Part shown: one piece after another, positions 9,158 to 18,312 of the stretch
Numbering within the stretch: position 1 is the stretch's first letter
How the letters are laid out: each line of letters opens with the position of its first letter
From: Flavobacterium panici
Lineage (GTDB): Bacteria > Bacteroidota > Bacteroidia > Flavobacteriales > Flavobacteriaceae
DNA: 64,000 nucleotides
Direction of reading: 5' to 3'
NCBI RefSeq assembly: GCF_903819335.1
Contig: NZ_CAIJDE010000027.1
Location: 1 to 64,000, forward strand
Notes under the pieces: model-generated
The model's database searches: none
What the model was told of the DNA's origin: nothing
What the model saw: the letters and a program-made list of their open reading frames with translations, nothing else
Made by a program: the position numbers and the translations under genes

Positions 9158-11833
9158 TTAATCTGCTATATTAGGATTTAACCATTTCATGGCGTAATCA
9201 GTTGGAACATTGCGTCGTTTGGCGTAATCTACAACCTGATCTTCTTTTATTTTTCCGAGTCCGAAATATCGGCTTTTTGGGTTTCCGAAATAATATCCTG
9301 AAACCGATGAAGCCGGCCACATCGCCATACTTTCTGTCAGCGTTACTCCAATTTCTTCAGCCACATTTAAAAGCTTCCAAATCGTTGGTTTTTCCAAGTG
9401 ATCAGGACAAGCCGGATAACCTGGCGCTGGACGAATTCCTTTATAATTTTCTTTAATCAATTCTTCGTTGGTCAGAGATTCTTCTGAATCATAACCCCAG
9501 AAATCTTTACGAACTTTTTCGTGAAGATATTCGGCGAAAGCCTCAGCAAAACGATCGGCAAGCGCTTTTACCATAATCGAATTGTAGTCGTCTAAATTCT
9601 TTTCATATTCCGCTGCCCATTCGTCAACACCAAAACCTGTGGTTACACAAAAAGCTCCCATATAATCGGTTATTCCGCTTTCTTTTGGCAGAATAAAATC
9701 GGCTAAAGCGATGTTTGGAGCACCTTTTGTTTTTTGTGACTGCTGACGAAGCGTTAAGAATTTCTCCAAAACTTTTCCATTTTCATCACGCAATTCGATA
9801 TCGTCATCGTCAACCTGATTCGCAGGGAAAATTCCGTAAATACCTTTTGCTTTTAGTTTTTTCTCTTCTAAAATCACTTTTAACATCGCCTGAGCATCAT
9901 TAAAAACAGAAGTCGCTTGTTCTCCCACAACCTCATCCGTTAAAATTGCCGGATATTTCCCGTACAATTCCCAAGTCTGAAAAAATGGCGTCCAGTCAAT
10001 ATACGGAACCAAAACATCTAATTCTATTTCAACGGTTTGTGCGCCAATTACTTTTGGTTTAGTTGGTGTATATTCAGACCAATCTAATGGCAATTTGTTT
10101 TTACGGGCATCTTCAATCGTTAGGAAATTTTTATCTCTTGAACGATTTAAGAATGTTTCTCTAAACGAATCGTATTCTGCGCGAATGTCTGCCGCATATA
10201 TTTTTCGGTTATGATCCAACAGATTTCCTGCAACGGTAACAGCTCTCGAAGCATCGTTTACGTGAATTACCGTTTCTCTGTATTGAGGCGCAATTTTCAC
10301 GGCTGTATGCGCACGTGAAGTTGTTGCCCCGCCAATCATAATTGGGATTTTAATATCTTGTTTGTCTAATTCTTTGGCTAAATACACCATTTCGTCAAGC
10401 GAAGGCGTGATCAGTCCACTTAATCCAATAATGTCAACATTATGTTCAATCGCAGCCGCAATAATTTTTTCCGGAGGCACCATAACACCAAGATCTACAA
10501 TCTCGTAATTGTTACAAGCCAATACCACCGAAACAATGTTTTTACCAATATCGTGAACGTCGCCTTTTACGGTTGCCATCAGGATTTTTCCGTTTCCTTG
10601 TTTGTCTCCCGCTTGTTTACTTGCTTCAATAAATGGCAATAAATAAGCAACCGCTTTTTTCATTACACGAGCCGATTTTACAACCTGAGGCAGGAACATT
10701 TTTCCGCTTCCGAATAAATCTCCAACCACATTCATTCCCGTCATCAAATTGATCTCGATAACTTCGATTGGTTTTGTCGCTGCTAAACGTGCTTCTTCTA
10801 CATCTTCTTCAATAAAAGCATCAATTCCTTTTACCAATGAATGTGTAATACGCTCCTGAACCGTTCCAAAACGCCATTCCTGAACTACTTTTTCATCGCT
10901 TTTTGCTTCACCTTTTACATTTTCTGCAAAATCTAAAAGTCGTTCTGTCGCATCGTCGCGTCTATCTAAAATTACGTCTTCAACGTGTTCTAATAAGTCT
11001 TTCGGAATATCATCGTAAATCGTAAGCATCTCCGGATTTACGATTCCCATCGTCATTCCGTTTTTAATCGCGTGGTATAAAAACACGGAGTGCATGGCTT
11101 CACGAACGTGATCATTTCCTCTAAAAGAGAACGAAACGTTACTCACTCCACCGCTAATATGTGCATGCGGAAGGTTTTCACGAACCCATTTTGTACCTCT
11201 AAAAAAGTCCAAAGCGTTCAATCTATGCTCTTCCATTCCCGTTGCAACCGGGAAAATATTTAAATCGAAAATAATATCCTGTGGAGGAAACCCTACTTTG
11301 TTCACCAAAATATCATACGAACGCTGACAAATTTCCACTCGACGATCATAATTATCCGCCTGACCAACTTCGTCAAATGCCATGATAATTGCCGCCGCTC
11401 CGTAACGCTTGATTAATTTGGCGTGATGAATAAAAGCTTCTTCTCCTTCTTTTAACGAAATCGAGTTTACAACGCTTTTTCCTTGTACAACCTTTAAACC
11501 TGCTTCGATGATTTCCCATTTCGAACTGTCGATCATAATCGGCACTCTCGAAATGTCTGGTTCTGCAGCGATTAAATTCAAAAATTTAGTCATCGCATTA
11601 ACACCATCAAGCATTCCTTCATCCATATTAATATCGATGATCTGCGCTCCTCCTTCTACCTGTTGTCTTGCAATATCAAGTGCCTCGTCATATTTCTCTT
11701 CCTTGATTAATCTTAGGAATTTTCTTGAACCCGTTACATTCGTACGCTCACCAACATTCACGAAAACACTTTCCGGCGTAATAATTAATGGTTCTAATCC
11801 TGATAATACAAGGTCTCTTCTTTTTTCTGTCAT
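9158..11833 (-). CDS. metH: Methionine synthase, C-terminal subunit (pterin, cobalamin and activation domains)
   Basis: This 891-residue protein carries the methyl-THF and B12 half of cobalamin-dependent methionine synthase. The domains in order are: pterin-binding barrel (about 15-290; [35 protein letters not shown]), cobalamin cap helix bundle (about 320-410), B12 Rossmann domain with the DxHxxG signature DVHDIG at 425-430 (His427 ligates cobalt), and the SAM-dependent activation domain (about 560-890; [12 protein letters not shown]). The homocysteine domain is missing from this chain and is encoded by 13012-14016. Together the two equal one full-length MetH. Expression is probably set by the SAM-I riboswitch at 14348-14460. 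Confidence 0.95.
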   Translation of the reverse strand: MTEKRRDLVLSGLEPLIITPESVFVNVGERTNVTGSRKFLRLIKEEKYDEALDIARQQVEGGAQIIDINMDEGMLDGVNAMTKFLNLIAAEPDISRVPIMIDSSKWEIIEAGLKVVQGKSVVNSISLKEGEEAFIHHAKLIKRYGAAAIIMAFDEVGQADNYDRRVEICQRSYDILVNKVGFPPQDIIFDLNIFPVATGMEEHRLNALDFFRGTKWVRENLPHAHISGGVSNVSFSFRGNDHVREAMHSVFLYHAIKNGMTMGIVNPEMLTIYDDIPKDLLEHVEDVILDRRDDATERLLDFAENVKGEAKSDEKVVQEWRFGTVQERITHSLVKGIDAFIEEDVEEARLAATKPIEVIEINLMTGMNVVGDLFGSGKMFLPQVVKSARVMKKAVAYLLPFIEASKQAGDKQGNGKILMATVKGDVHDIGKNIVSVVLACNNYEIVDLGVMVPPEKIIAAAIEHNVDIIGLSGLITPSLDEMVYLAKELDKQDIKIPIMIGGATTSRAHTAVKIAPQYRETVIHVNDASRAVTVAGNLLDHNRKIYAADIRAEYDSFRETFLNRSRDKNFLTIEDARKNKLPLDWSEYTPTKPKVIGAQTVEIELDVLVPYIDWTPFFQTWELYGKYPAILTDEVVGEQATSVFNDAQAMLKVILEEKKLKAKGIYGIFPANQVDDDDIELRDENGKVLEKFLTLRQQSQKTKGAPNIALADFILPKESGITDYMGAFCVTTGFGVDEWAAEYEKNLDDYNSIMVKALADRFAEAFAEYLHEKVRKDFWGYDSEESLTNEELIKENYKGIRPAPGYPACPDHLEKPTIWKLLNVAEEIGVTLTESMAMWPASSVSGYYFGNPKSRYFGLGKIKEDQVVDYAKRRNVPTDYAMKWLNPNIAD

Positions 11834-11897
11834 TTTCTTTTTCAGTTACTAAGATTCTAAGATGCTTAGATTCTAAGTTTTTTTATTCTCTATTTGT

Positions 11898-11935
11898 GTT
11901 CCTGCAAGGTTTTTAAAACCTCGTAGGTATTTATG
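11898..11935. repeat. Palindromic repeat (CCTGCAAGGTTTT family)
   Basis: CCTGCAAGGTTTTTAAAACC followed by TCGTAGG is an imperfect palindrome. The same family recurs at 12928-13000, beyond the two small ORFs. Confidence 0.6.
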
Positions 11936-11948
11936 TTTATTTAATTTG

Positions 11949-12052
11949 GGCATGTCCCTCCGGGTCGGGCTATCCGCTTTTAGTCCTCGCTCTTCCTTCG
12001 TCAGGCTGTGGGCTAACCGCTTCTATCCCTCACGCAAACTCGGTTTCATAAT
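11949..12052. repeat. GC-richer palindromic intergenic element (GGGCATGTCCC...CACGCAAAC)
   Basis: The stretch is clearly more GC-rich than its surroundings and contains short stems (CCCTCCGGGTCGGGC, CTCGCTCTTCCTTCG). I recognise it as a dispersed palindromic element of flavobacteria with conserved CGGGTCGGGCTATCCGC and CCCTCACGCAAAC boxes. A plus-strand ORF across it is not a gene. Confidence 0.6.
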
Positions 12053-12087
12053 AACCTTTATATTTCTTTTACTTTTCAATTATCTTT

Positions 12088-12408
12088 CTACTTTCCATGC
12101 ATCATATAAAGAACCTTCCCGTTTTTTGCTGAGATTTTAATATCAAACACACCTCCAAAACCAATACTATTAAAAGTCCCTTCAATATGCCAAATAGAAT
12201 CATTTTCTATTGTTACTGTATAAGGTCTTTGATCTTCTATTTGATCTTTTCCATATGTTTCAAACAAAATAGGCTCCGCTATTCCAACTGCTGTTTCTTC
12301 TTTTGTAACTAAACAATCTTCACATTTGATGCTTTTTTGAAAAACTGTATTAGTTGTATAATTACAGCTAATAAATGTTAAGCTAAACAGAAGCCATTTT
12401 TTTTTCAT
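12088..12408 (-). CDS. Small predicted lipoprotein, unknown function
   Basis: This is a 106-residue protein with a short signal peptide (MKKKWLLFSLTFISC) and a lipobox-like FISC, Cys15 being the candidate acylation site. The mature part holds the motif CEDCLV and strand-rich YTVTIENDSIWHIEGTF. The C-terminal KISAKNGKVLYMMHGK looks like the PepSY/YpeB-type edge strand but is too short to assign. It lies with the next ORF between the two halves of methionine synthase and is flanked by palindromic repeats. I do not recognise its function. Confidence 0.65.
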   Translation of the reverse strand: MKKKWLLFSLTFISCNYTTNTVFQKSIKCEDCLVTKEETAVGIAEPILFETYGKDQIEDQRPYTVTIENDSIWHIEGTFNSIGFGGVFDIKISAKNGKVLYMMHGK

Positions 12409-12446
12409 ATTGCTGAACTATTATAATGTTTAATCCCTATGAAATT

Positions 12447-12869
12447 TTACTTCCATTTTGACTTTTCTATGTATTTGCATGTTACTCCAGCATCATAGAA
12501 ATAATATTTTGTTTTGGTAAAACCCGCTTTGACTAGTGTAATCGAGTCAGGTTGCAATTCCTCTTCTAAAATGAGATCATTTTCTTCTGGTTTATTCAAA
12601 TGATATTTCACTTTGTAAAACTTGTTTAAAAGTGTTGGATCATACTTTTCTACTGAAATCTTTGAAATTATTTTTTTATCCAAATAAAAATAATATTGTA
12701 AATAAGTAACCTTCCGTCCATATTTAAATCTAGTCGAAAGTCCTATAGCTTCTCCTTTGAATGACTTTCTACGATTAGAATAATCATCCTTATGATAATA
12801 TATCGATAACCCTAAAAGACCTATTAATATAAAAAAGACAATTGCTTTCCAATTTATTTCTTTAGCCAT
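12447..12869 (-). CDS. Small single-pass membrane protein, unknown function
   Basis: This is a 140-residue protein. Residues 9-23 (AIVFFILIGLLGLSI) form one N-terminal membrane anchor. The rest is soluble, strand-rich and lysine/tyrosine-rich, with FKYGRKVTYLQYYFYLDKK and a C-terminal TCKYIEKSKWK. No family is recognised. The spacing to the next ORF is 38 bp on the same strand, so the two small genes probably form a unit. Both interrupt the metH-N/metH-C pair and look like a later insertion, an inference supported by the repeats on each side. Confidence 0.6.
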   Translation of the reverse strand: MAKEINWKAIVFFILIGLLGLSIYYHKDDYSNRRKSFKGEAIGLSTRFKYGRKVTYLQYYFYLDKKIISKISVEKYDPTLLNKFYKVKYHLNKPEENDLILEEELQPDSITLVKAGFTKTKYYFYDAGVTCKYIEKSKWK

Positions 12870-12927
12870 TCATATGTCTTCTTTAATCATTTTTACTTTT
12901 CAAAATCTTCATTACATTCAAAATTTT

Positions 12928-13000
12928 CAAAACCTTGTAGATTTCTACTTTTTATTCATCAACAAATTTATACCTACAAGGTTTTGAAAACCTTGCAGGA
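12928..13000. repeat. Palindromic repeat (CCTGCAAGGTTTT family), second copy
   Basis: CAAAACCTTGTAG (about 12929-12941) and TACCTACAAGGTTTTG followed by AAAACCTTGCAGG (about 12971-12999) form nested palindromes matching 11898-11935. The two copies bracket the inserted small genes. Confidence 0.65.
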
Positions 13001-13011
13001 AACGAAAACGC

Positions 13012-14016
13012 TTAGGCAATTAGCGGAGCAACTCTGGGTTTATAATCCTTCGCCACTTCTGCAATCAATCGAATATGATCTGGAGTTGTTCCGCAACAGC
13101 CACCAATTATGTTAATTAAATTATCGTCTAAATATTCTTTAATGAAAGCCTGAGTTTGTTCTGGTGTTTCATCGTATTGTCCGAATGCATTTGGCAATCC
13201 TGCATTTGGGTGCGCCGAAACATTAAAACTTGTATTATGCGCTAATGTTTTTAAATATGGTTTCAATAAATCGGCTCCAAGAGCGCAATTGAATCCTACA
13301 CTTAATAACGGAATATGTGAAACTGAAATCAAAAACGCTTCAACTGTCTGTCCAGAAAGTGTTCTTCCCGATGCATCTGTAATCGTTCCTGAAACCATGA
13401 TTGGAATATCAAGATTACGTTCTTCTTTTACTTCTTCGATCGCAAAAAGTGCTGCTTTTGCATTTAGTGTATCGAAGATTGTTTCTACCAAAAGCAAATC
13501 GCAGCCACCATCCATTAAGGCTTCTACTTGTTCTTTGTATGCAATTCGTAAATCGTCAAACGTTACGGCTCTGTAACCTGGATCGTTTACATCTGGTGAC
13601 ATACTTGCTGTACGGTTTGTCGGCCCAATTGAACCAGCTACGAAACGTGGTTTATCCGGATTTTTAGCGGTAAACTCATCGGCTACTTGTCTTGCGATTT
13701 TTGCCGATTCGTAGTTTAACTCGTAAACCAAATCTTCCATGTGATAATCGGCCATACCGATTGTTGTTCCTGAGAATGTATTGGTTTCTACGATATCTGC
13801 ACCAGCTTCGTAATAAGCAGCATGAACATCGCGGATCGCTTGCGGTTGTGTTAAGGATAGTAAATCGTTGTTTCCTTTTAAAGGATGCGGAAAATCTTTG
13901 AAACGCTCTCCTCTGAAATCTTCTTCTGAGAAGTTATAGCGCTGCAGCATTGTTCCCATTGCTCCATCAAGGATTAGGATATTTTTTTTAATTGCTTCTT
14001 GAATTGTTATTGCCAT
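13012..14016 (-). CDS. metH: Methionine synthase, N-terminal homocysteine-binding subunit
   Basis: This 334-residue homocysteine S-methyltransferase domain corresponds to the N-terminal third of MetH. It starts [17 protein letters not shown], and the zinc ligands are visible as the Cys of GFNCALGA and the pair in [10 protein letters not shown] near the C-terminus. It binds and activates homocysteine for methyl transfer from cobalamin carried by the 9158-11833 subunit. It is a complete domain rather than a truncation: the protein ends cleanly about 20 residues past the zinc site. A SAM-I riboswitch lies about 330 bp upstream on the same strand. Confidence 0.93.
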   Translation of the reverse strand: MAITIQEAIKKNILILDGAMGTMLQRYNFSEEDFRGERFKDFPHPLKGNNDLLSLTQPQAIRDVHAAYYEAGADIVETNTFSGTTIGMADYHMEDLVYELNYESAKIARQVADEFTAKNPDKPRFVAGSIGPTNRTASMSPDVNDPGYRAVTFDDLRIAYKEQVEALMDGGCDLLLVETIFDTLNAKAALFAIEEVKEERNLDIPIMVSGTITDASGRTLSGQTVEAFLISVSHIPLLSVGFNCALGADLLKPYLKTLAHNTSFNVSAHPNAGLPNAFGQYDETPEQTQAFIKEYLDDNLINIIGGCCGTTPDHIRLIAEVAKDYKPRVAPLIA

Positions 14017-14094
14017 CTTGTATTTGCCGCTAAGGCGCTAAGGCACAAAGCTTTTTTTATTTTTAATTTGAAGGCTCTATTTACCTTCGATATT

Positions 14095-14290
14095 TTTCAC
14101 ATTAATACCAAAAATGCATTATTGCTGGCTCATTAGCCCCGATTACTTCACTTAATTTCTATTTTCATAGGAGTTCAGTGAACTTTGTTTGAGCCGGTAT
14201 CCTCGCAATGAAATGGAGAGATATAGGCGAAAGCGGGAACTATTGACTGCAAAAATGCGCCAATGATTCGCTCCTGATACAGAATCTGTT
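14095..14290. repeat. Dispersed flavobacterial intergenic element between riboswitch and metH
   Basis: The stretch contains TTAGCCCCGATTACTTCACT, GGTATCCTCGCAATG, GAGATATAGGCGAAAGCGGG and a GCTCCTGATAC end. These are the boxes of a flavobacterial intergenic element I recall as GCCCCGAT ... GGxATCCT ... GATATAGCGxAxAGCGGG. No ORF is supported. It lies inside the predicted metH 5' leader, downstream of the aptamer. Confidence 0.5.
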
Positions 14291-14347
14291 TCAGTAAATA
14301 TTGTAGTTGTCTGGAAAAGTTTTGAGAAATACGAGTAATGTATTTGT

Positions 14348-14460
14348 GTTATCTATCTTTAATACTGGAAAATGTTGTATAAAGTAGAATTTAGCACCTT
14401 CTTTATGATAAAGGGTTGCTAAGGTTTCATCGGGTCTATCCCTCCGCCTTTCGTGATAAC
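14348..14460 (-). ncRNA. SAM-I (S-box) riboswitch upstream of metH
   Basis: The minus strand reads GTTATC (14460-14455), then GAAAGGCGGAGGGAT, AGACCCGATGAAACC, TTAGCAACCC, a hairpin, and GAAGGTGCTAAATTC, closing with GATAAC (14353-14348). These are the SAM-I consensus blocks in order: kink-turn, P3, GCAACC junction and the AAGGTGCTAA J3/4-P4 segment. P1 is GTTATC/GATAAC. It should bind SAM and lower metH expression. I see only a weak AATAC...GTATT hairpin after P1, so the expression platform is unclear. A 71-aa ORF over it is spurious. Confidence 0.9.
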
Positions 14461-14483
14461 TGACAATAATTTTAAGAACAGTG

Positions 14484-14515
14484 CAAAGGTATGAAATAGC
14501 CATACGATTTGCAAA
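14484..14515 (-). promoter_or_regulatory. Bacteroidota-type promoter of the metH riboswitch transcript
   Basis: The minus strand carries TTTG (14515-14512), a 20-bp spacer and TACCTTTG (14491-14484). This fits the -33 TTTG / -7 TAnnTTTG consensus of the primary sigma factor in this phylum. The aptamer starts about 24 bases downstream. Confidence 0.75.
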
Positions 14516-14585
14516 TGTTTTTTTCTAAGGTTCTGAGGTGCTAAGGGACTGAGGTGCTAAGTTTAAAGTTTGGCTCCTGTTTTTC

Positions 14586-14700
14586 AAATATAGCCCGTGG
14601 TTTCAACCACGGGAAACGTATTGTGATAATTCTTTTCGTATTGTAATCATTTATTGTGTATGGATTGCGTTCCAGTGGTTCAACCACTGGCTATATTTTA
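14586..14700. repeat. Pair of palindromes (CCCGTGGTTTCAACCACGGG / CCAGTGGTTCAACCACTGG)
   Basis: Two short perfect palindromes are nested inside an outer inverted pair (TATAGCC ... GGCTATAT). This is a typical dispersed intergenic element. It sits between the TA pair and the metH promoter. No ORF is supported. Confidence 0.7.
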
Positions 14701-14727
14701 AATAAAAGGAGACTATTATTTGTTAAA

Positions 14728-14757
14728 ATAAAAAAGCTCAAACTTTTGTTTGAACTT
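14728..14757 (-). terminator. Terminator of the toxin-antitoxin operon
   Basis: On the minus strand AAGTTCAAAC pairs with GTTTGAGCTT around AAAA, followed by a U-run. It lies about 33 bases after the toxin stop. Confidence 0.75.
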
Positions 14758-14789
14758 TCTATAAAAATCTTAGAAACTTGATATTTCAC

Positions 14790-15083
14790 TTAGTATTTAG
14801 GCTTTTGTTTTGTTCCTCTAAAATTGATAATTTCAATAGTGTTGGATTCCTTATTTAGTCTGTAAACTAAATAATTATTTTTGTCTACAATTGCTTTATG
14901 TAAAGATTCGTTTTTTACAGATTTTGGGAATTGATCGGGATTTAAATTGATTTGATTTATTACTTGCCGGATTTTATCTTCTAAGTTTAAAATCTCTTTT
15001 TTAGTCCATTTTTCTTCCAGATAATCAACAATTTTATTAAAACCTTTTACGGCTTGTGAAGTCCAAATAAATTTTAATGCCAT
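14790..15083 (-). CDS. RelE/ParE-family toxin
   Basis: This is a 97-residue protein with the ParE/RelE fold pattern: FIWTSQAVKGFNKIVDYLEEKW at the N-terminus, a central helix (EDKIRQVINQI) and the strand block NNYLVYRLNKESNTIEIINF with FRGTKQKP at the end. Members either poison gyrase (ParE) or cleave mRNA on ribosomes (RelE). The sequence leans to the ParE side, but the target cannot be decided. Its start overlaps the end of the antitoxin gene by 10 bp, as usual for a translationally coupled pair. Confidence 0.85.
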   Translation of the reverse strand: MALKFIWTSQAVKGFNKIVDYLEEKWTKKEILNLEDKIRQVINQINLNPDQFPKSVKNESLHKAIVDKNNYLVYRLNKESNTIEIINFRGTKQKPKY

Positions 15084-15301
15084 TTTGAAAATCTTTTCAT
15101 AACATCTTCGTGGCTTACAACTTCCCCTTTTTCGGCTTGATCTATTCCAATTTGAATTTCGTTTTTCTCCGATTCTGATAATTCATCAAACCAATCATTC
15201 TGATTTGCTTTCAAAACCAATTCCAGTTTCTCTAAAATGCGCTCATCTTCAACCTTAGCCAACTCTTGAATAAATTGATATTTTCTAGCTTCTAAATTCA
15301 T
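15074..15301 (-). CDS. Antitoxin of the ParE/RelE pair
   Basis: This acidic, mostly helical protein of 75 residues (MNLEARKYQFIQELAKVEDE...) has the C-terminal segment EVVSHEDVMKRFSKW. It matches the short antitoxins that precede ParE-like toxins in Bacteroidota. An ATG nine bases upstream (15310) would add three residues; I chose 15301 as the commoner start in such proteins. No clear DNA-binding motif is seen. It should neutralise the downstream toxin and probably repress the pair. Confidence 0.8.
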   Translation of the reverse strand: MNLEARKYQFIQELAKVEDERILEKLELVLKANQNDWFDELSESEKNEIQIGIDQAEKGEVVSHEDVMKRFSKWH

Positions 15302-15375
15302 GATTATCAAAATTTATAATTACAAAGATACGTTTTTTTAGGTTCTGAGATCCTAAGTTTCTAAGGGATTAAGCT

Positions 15376-15406
15376 AAAAAAAGCCCAAACTAAAAGTTTG
15401 AGCTTT
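15376..15406 (-). terminator. Terminator of the sulfate-reduction operon
   Basis: On the minus strand AAAGCTCAAACT pairs with AGTTTGGGCTTT (one mismatch) and is followed by seven U. It lies about 42 bases after the oxidoreductase stop and closes the long minus-strand cys run. Confidence 0.8.
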
Positions 15407-15447
15407 ATATAGAAATCTTAGTGTCTTAGGACTTAGAATCTCAGAAA

Positions 15448-16500
15448 CTAGACAATCGCTTTCACAACCGCTTTTGGTGCTTCTTTACGAGTTCCGTCGA
15501 AACCGTCTACACCAGATACTGTTGTATATTTCAATACATATTTTTTACCTGGATTGATGATTCCGTATGCAGCCTGGCACATTAAAGTTGCTTCGTGGAA
15601 ACCGCAAAGGATTAACTTTAATTTTCCTGGATATGTGTTTACGTCTCCAATGGCAAAGATTCCCGGAATGTTGGTTTGGTAATCTAATGCATTGTTTACT
15701 TTGATTGCATTTTTCTCGATTTCTAATCCCCAGTCTCCAATTGGACCTAATTTTGGTGTTAATCCGAAAAGCGGGATAAAATAATCCGTTTCGATTTTAC
15801 GGTGTGCTCCGTTTTCTTCGATATCTAATGATTCAACGTGCTCAGCACCATTGATTCCGATAACTTCTGCTGGAGTTATTAATTTGATTTTTCCAGCTGT
15901 TTTTAATTCCTGTACTTTTTCTACAGAATCTAAAGCGCCTCTAAATTCGTTTCTTCTGTGAATTAAAGTTACTTCTGAAGCTACATTTGCTAAGAAAATT
16001 GACCAGTCTAACGCTGAATCTCCTCCTCCTGCAATTACAACTCTTTTATCTCTAAACTTCTCAGGATTCTTGATGAAATATTTTACTCCTTTATCTTCAT
16101 AAAACTCGATATCTTCAATAAGTGGTTTACGAGGCTCAAAACTTCCTAAACCTCCAGCGATTGCAATAACAGGCGCGTGAAATTTAGTTCCTTTGTTTGA
16201 AGTTACAATGAAAGATCCGTCTTCTTGTTTTTCGATTGTTTCTGCACGCTCTCCTAAAGTAAAACCTGGCTCGAATTGTTTAATTTGCTCCATTAAACCA
16301 TCAACTAAATCTCCCGCTAAAACTTCTGGGAAACCTGGAATATCATAGATAGGTTTTTTAGGATATAATTCTGAAAGCTGTCCTCCTGGCTGAGGCAAAG
16401 CATCTAAAATGTGGCATTTTAATTTTAACAATCCTGCCTCGAAAACGGCAAATAAACCTGTTGGTCCTGCTCCAATTATAAGTATATCTGTTTTAATCAT
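15448..16500 (-). CDS. Ferredoxin-NADP+ reductase, thioredoxin-reductase type
   Basis: This 350-residue flavoenzyme has an N-terminal FAD motif (IIGAGPTGLFA, residues 7-17) and an NADPH motif (VVIAGGGDSALDW, about 154-166). It lacks the redox CxxC of thioredoxin reductase at the expected place and carries FAIGDVNTYPGKLKLI for FAD binding. This matches the Chlorobium/YumC-type ferredoxin-NADP reductases. Position suggests that it feeds electrons through ferredoxin to the sulfite reductase encoded four genes upstream. It is the last gene of the cys run and is followed by a strong terminator. Confidence 0.88.
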   Translation of the reverse strand: MIKTDILIIGAGPTGLFAVFEAGLLKLKCHILDALPQPGGQLSELYPKKPIYDIPGFPEVLAGDLVDGLMEQIKQFEPGFTLGERAETIEKQEDGSFIVTSNKGTKFHAPVIAIAGGLGSFEPRKPLIEDIEFYEDKGVKYFIKNPEKFRDKRVVIAGGGDSALDWSIFLANVASEVTLIHRRNEFRGALDSVEKVQELKTAGKIKLITPAEVIGINGAEHVESLDIEENGAHRKIETDYFIPLFGLTPKLGPIGDWGLEIEKNAIKVNNALDYQTNIPGIFAIGDVNTYPGKLKLILCGFHEATLMCQAAYGIINPGKKYVLKYTTVSGVDGFDGTRKEAPKAVVKAIV

Positions 16501-16666
16501 TATGGTTGTTGTTTATAATCATTCTTAATAATACAAAGAAACGAATAATTTATTCTCCTGACAATGATTTTTATCATTATTCATTTCTCGTCGTTCATCC
16601 ATCAGATTGTTCCGATTGCTATCGGGACGACGCTTCAATATAAATTGTTTCTTCGGATTTTTTTTA

Positions 16667-17248
16667 CTATTCTTTATTCTTTAATGAATCGGTTATCTCG
16701 TTCATCCTTTTTACTTTCTCTTCAAAATTACCTTTTAAGGTTTTACGATATTCATTTAGGTTCTCAACCATTTGATTGATATCGTCCGGGATTACTTCTT
16801 CAAAAAATTCCCGAAGCCTTTTTGCTGTTGTTGGCGATTTACCATTTGTCGAAATAGCAATTTTTACATTTCCTTTTGTTACGATTCCGCCTAAATAATA
16901 ATCACATAAATCTGGCGTATCGGCTATATTGCAAATCAAATAACGTTTTCTCGATAATTCGTAAATCTTTTTATTCACTTTCAAATCGTCTGTGCAGGCA
17001 ATTACCATGTGTCGCTTTTTAAGCATTTTCTTTTTAAACTTCGATTTTGTCAATTTTATCGAAGGATGGTTTTCTGCTAAAACTTTAATTTCTAAATGAA
17101 ATTCTTTTGCTACTACCTCAACATTTGCATTCGGACTTGACTTTAGCAAGAAAGAAAGCTTTTCCAGACCTACATTTCCTCCACCTACAATCAGTACATT
17201 TAAATTGTGAAGCTTTAGAAATATTGGATATAATTCGTTTTGTTCCAT
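16667..17248 (-). CDS. Precorrin-2 dehydrogenase / sirohydrochlorin ferrochelatase-type protein
   Basis: This 193-residue protein is homologous to the N-terminal CysG/Met8 domain. The NAD-binding motif is LIVGGGNVGLEK near residues 14-25, followed by ICNIADTPDLCDYYLGGIV and the family block ISTNGKSPTTAKRLREF. It oxidises precorrin-2 to sirohydrochlorin and may insert iron, giving siroheme for the sulfite reductase in this operon. In Escherichia coli the domain is fused to the methyltransferase; here CobA is a separate gene upstream. Length fits a stand-alone Met8-like enzyme. Confidence 0.88.
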   Translation of the reverse strand: MEQNELYPIFLKLHNLNVLIVGGGNVGLEKLSFLLKSSPNANVEVVAKEFHLEIKVLAENHPSIKLTKSKFKKKMLKKRHMVIACTDDLKVNKKIYELSRKRYLICNIADTPDLCDYYLGGIVTKGNVKIAISTNGKSPTTAKRLREFFEEVIPDDINQMVENLNEYRKTLKGNFEEKVKRMNEITDSLKNKE

Positions 17249-17279
17249 TTTAATTTATTTTCATCTAATCAAAATTAGA

Positions 17280-17538
17280 TGATTTACCAACGAATTGTTC
17301 CTAACGGAACATTTTTATTGGGAACATTTATTTTTTTCTACCGACCAAATGTTCCTAACGGAACATTCTCTTTGGCAAAATTGGGTTAAAATTCAACGTT
17401 ATTGCCATACGTCCATCGGGTTGAAACCCGACGCTACAATATGAATTGTTCCTTCGGAACGCTAACATCAAAACGGATCCTCTTTGGCAACATCGGGTTG
17501 AAACCCGACGCTACAATATGAATCGTTCCTTTGGAACT
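17280..17538. repeat. Cluster of short intergenic repeats (CGGGTTGAAACCCG, GGAAC boxes)
   Basis: CATCGGGTTGAAACCCGACG followed by CTACAATATGAAT occurs twice (about 17413-17450 and 17490-17524), each ending in GTTCC...GGAAC. Three TTCCTAACGGAACATT palindromes precede them. A related copy is at 22955-22999. Spacing is irregular, so this is not CRISPR. Confidence 0.75.
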
Positions 17539-18312
17539 TTATCTTGTAATTTCTTTTGATAGAAATTCTTCGTAAAATCCTTTTAGTTTGTTGCTTTCTC
17601 TCACAACTTCTCCAAGAACAATAATCGCCGGTGAACCTAGTTCTTTTTGTTTTACAACTTCTAAAATCGAATCTACTGTTCCAACTCCCAATTTTTCTTC
17701 TGTTGTTGTTCCGTTTTGGATGATCGCAACGGGTAAATTTCCTTTATCTTCTTTTTGAAACAAATCTACAATTTGAGGCAATTTGTGCATTCCCATCAAA
17801 ATCACAACGGTTGCAGAAGATTGCGCTGCCAAAGCTACATCTGAAGATAATTTTCTATCGGATGTTGTTCCTGTAATCGCCCAAAAGCTTTCTGAAACGC
17901 CACGTTTTGTAATCGAAATTCCCTGACTTGCAGGAACGGCAACTACTGAAGAAATTCCGGGAACTACGATGGTTTCAATTCCGAAACTTTCTGCAAATTC
18001 CACTTCTTCGCTTCCTCTTCCAAAAATAAATGGATCTCCGCCTTTTAATCGAACTACATGTCCGTAAGTCAGCGCATTATCCACAATCAATTGATTGATT
18101 TGATCCTGCGTGTAAGCATGATTTCCGATTCTTTTTCCAACAAAAATTCGAATGGCATTTTTAGGTGCGTAATCCAGAATTTCTTCGTTGGCCAAAGCGT
18201 CGTATAAAACCACATTCGCTTCAGCCAATGCTTTTACAGCTTTCAGCGTAAGTAAATCAGGATCGCCCGGACCTGCACCGACTAAAGTTATTTTGGGTTT
18301 TATATTATGCAT
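17539..18312 (-). CDS. cobA: Uroporphyrinogen-III C-methyltransferase
   Basis: This 257-residue SUMT makes precorrin-2 from uroporphyrinogen III with two SAM. The family motifs are clear: LVGAGPGDPDLLTLKA at the N-terminus, HVVRLKGGDPFIFGRGSEE near 90, and VPGISSVVAVPA. It supplies siroheme for sulfite reductase. Its start overlaps the stop of the sulfite reductase gene by 8 bp, a strong sign of translational coupling. The 290-bp gap after it is filled by repeats rather than by a gene. Confidence 0.95.
   Translation of the reverse strand: MHNIKPKITLVGAGPGDPDLLTLKAVKALAEANVVLYDALANEEILDYAPKNAIRIFVGKRIGNHAYTQDQINQLIVDNALTYGHVVRLKGGDPFIFGRGSEEVEFAESFGIETIVVPGISSVVAVPASQGISITKRGVSESFWAITGTTSDRKLSSDVALAAQSSATVVILMGMHKLPQIVDLFQKEDKGNLPVAIIQNGTTTEEKLGVGTVDSILEVVKQKELGSPAIIVLGEVVRESNKLKGFYEEFLSKEITR

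Noticed and set aside
11946..12140. A plus-strand 64-codon ORF
   Set aside because: It spans a palindromic intergenic element and the end of a real minus-strand gene.
13289..13901. Several plus-strand ORFs of 69-95 codons inside metH
   Set aside because: They are shadows of the well-conserved minus-strand homocysteine methyltransferase domain.
14291..14503. A 71-codon minus-strand ORF upstream of metH
   Set aside because: It runs through the conserved SAM-I riboswitch and its promoter side; the conservation is that of RNA, and the peptide resembles nothing.
14790..15301. Defence island around the toxin-antitoxin pair
   Set aside because: The flanking genes are ordinary metabolic genes and no other defence or phage gene is visible.
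17280..17538. Possible CRISPR array
   Set aside because: Only two long units with irregular spacing, palindromic interiors and no cas genes; related copies occur elsewhere as single elements.
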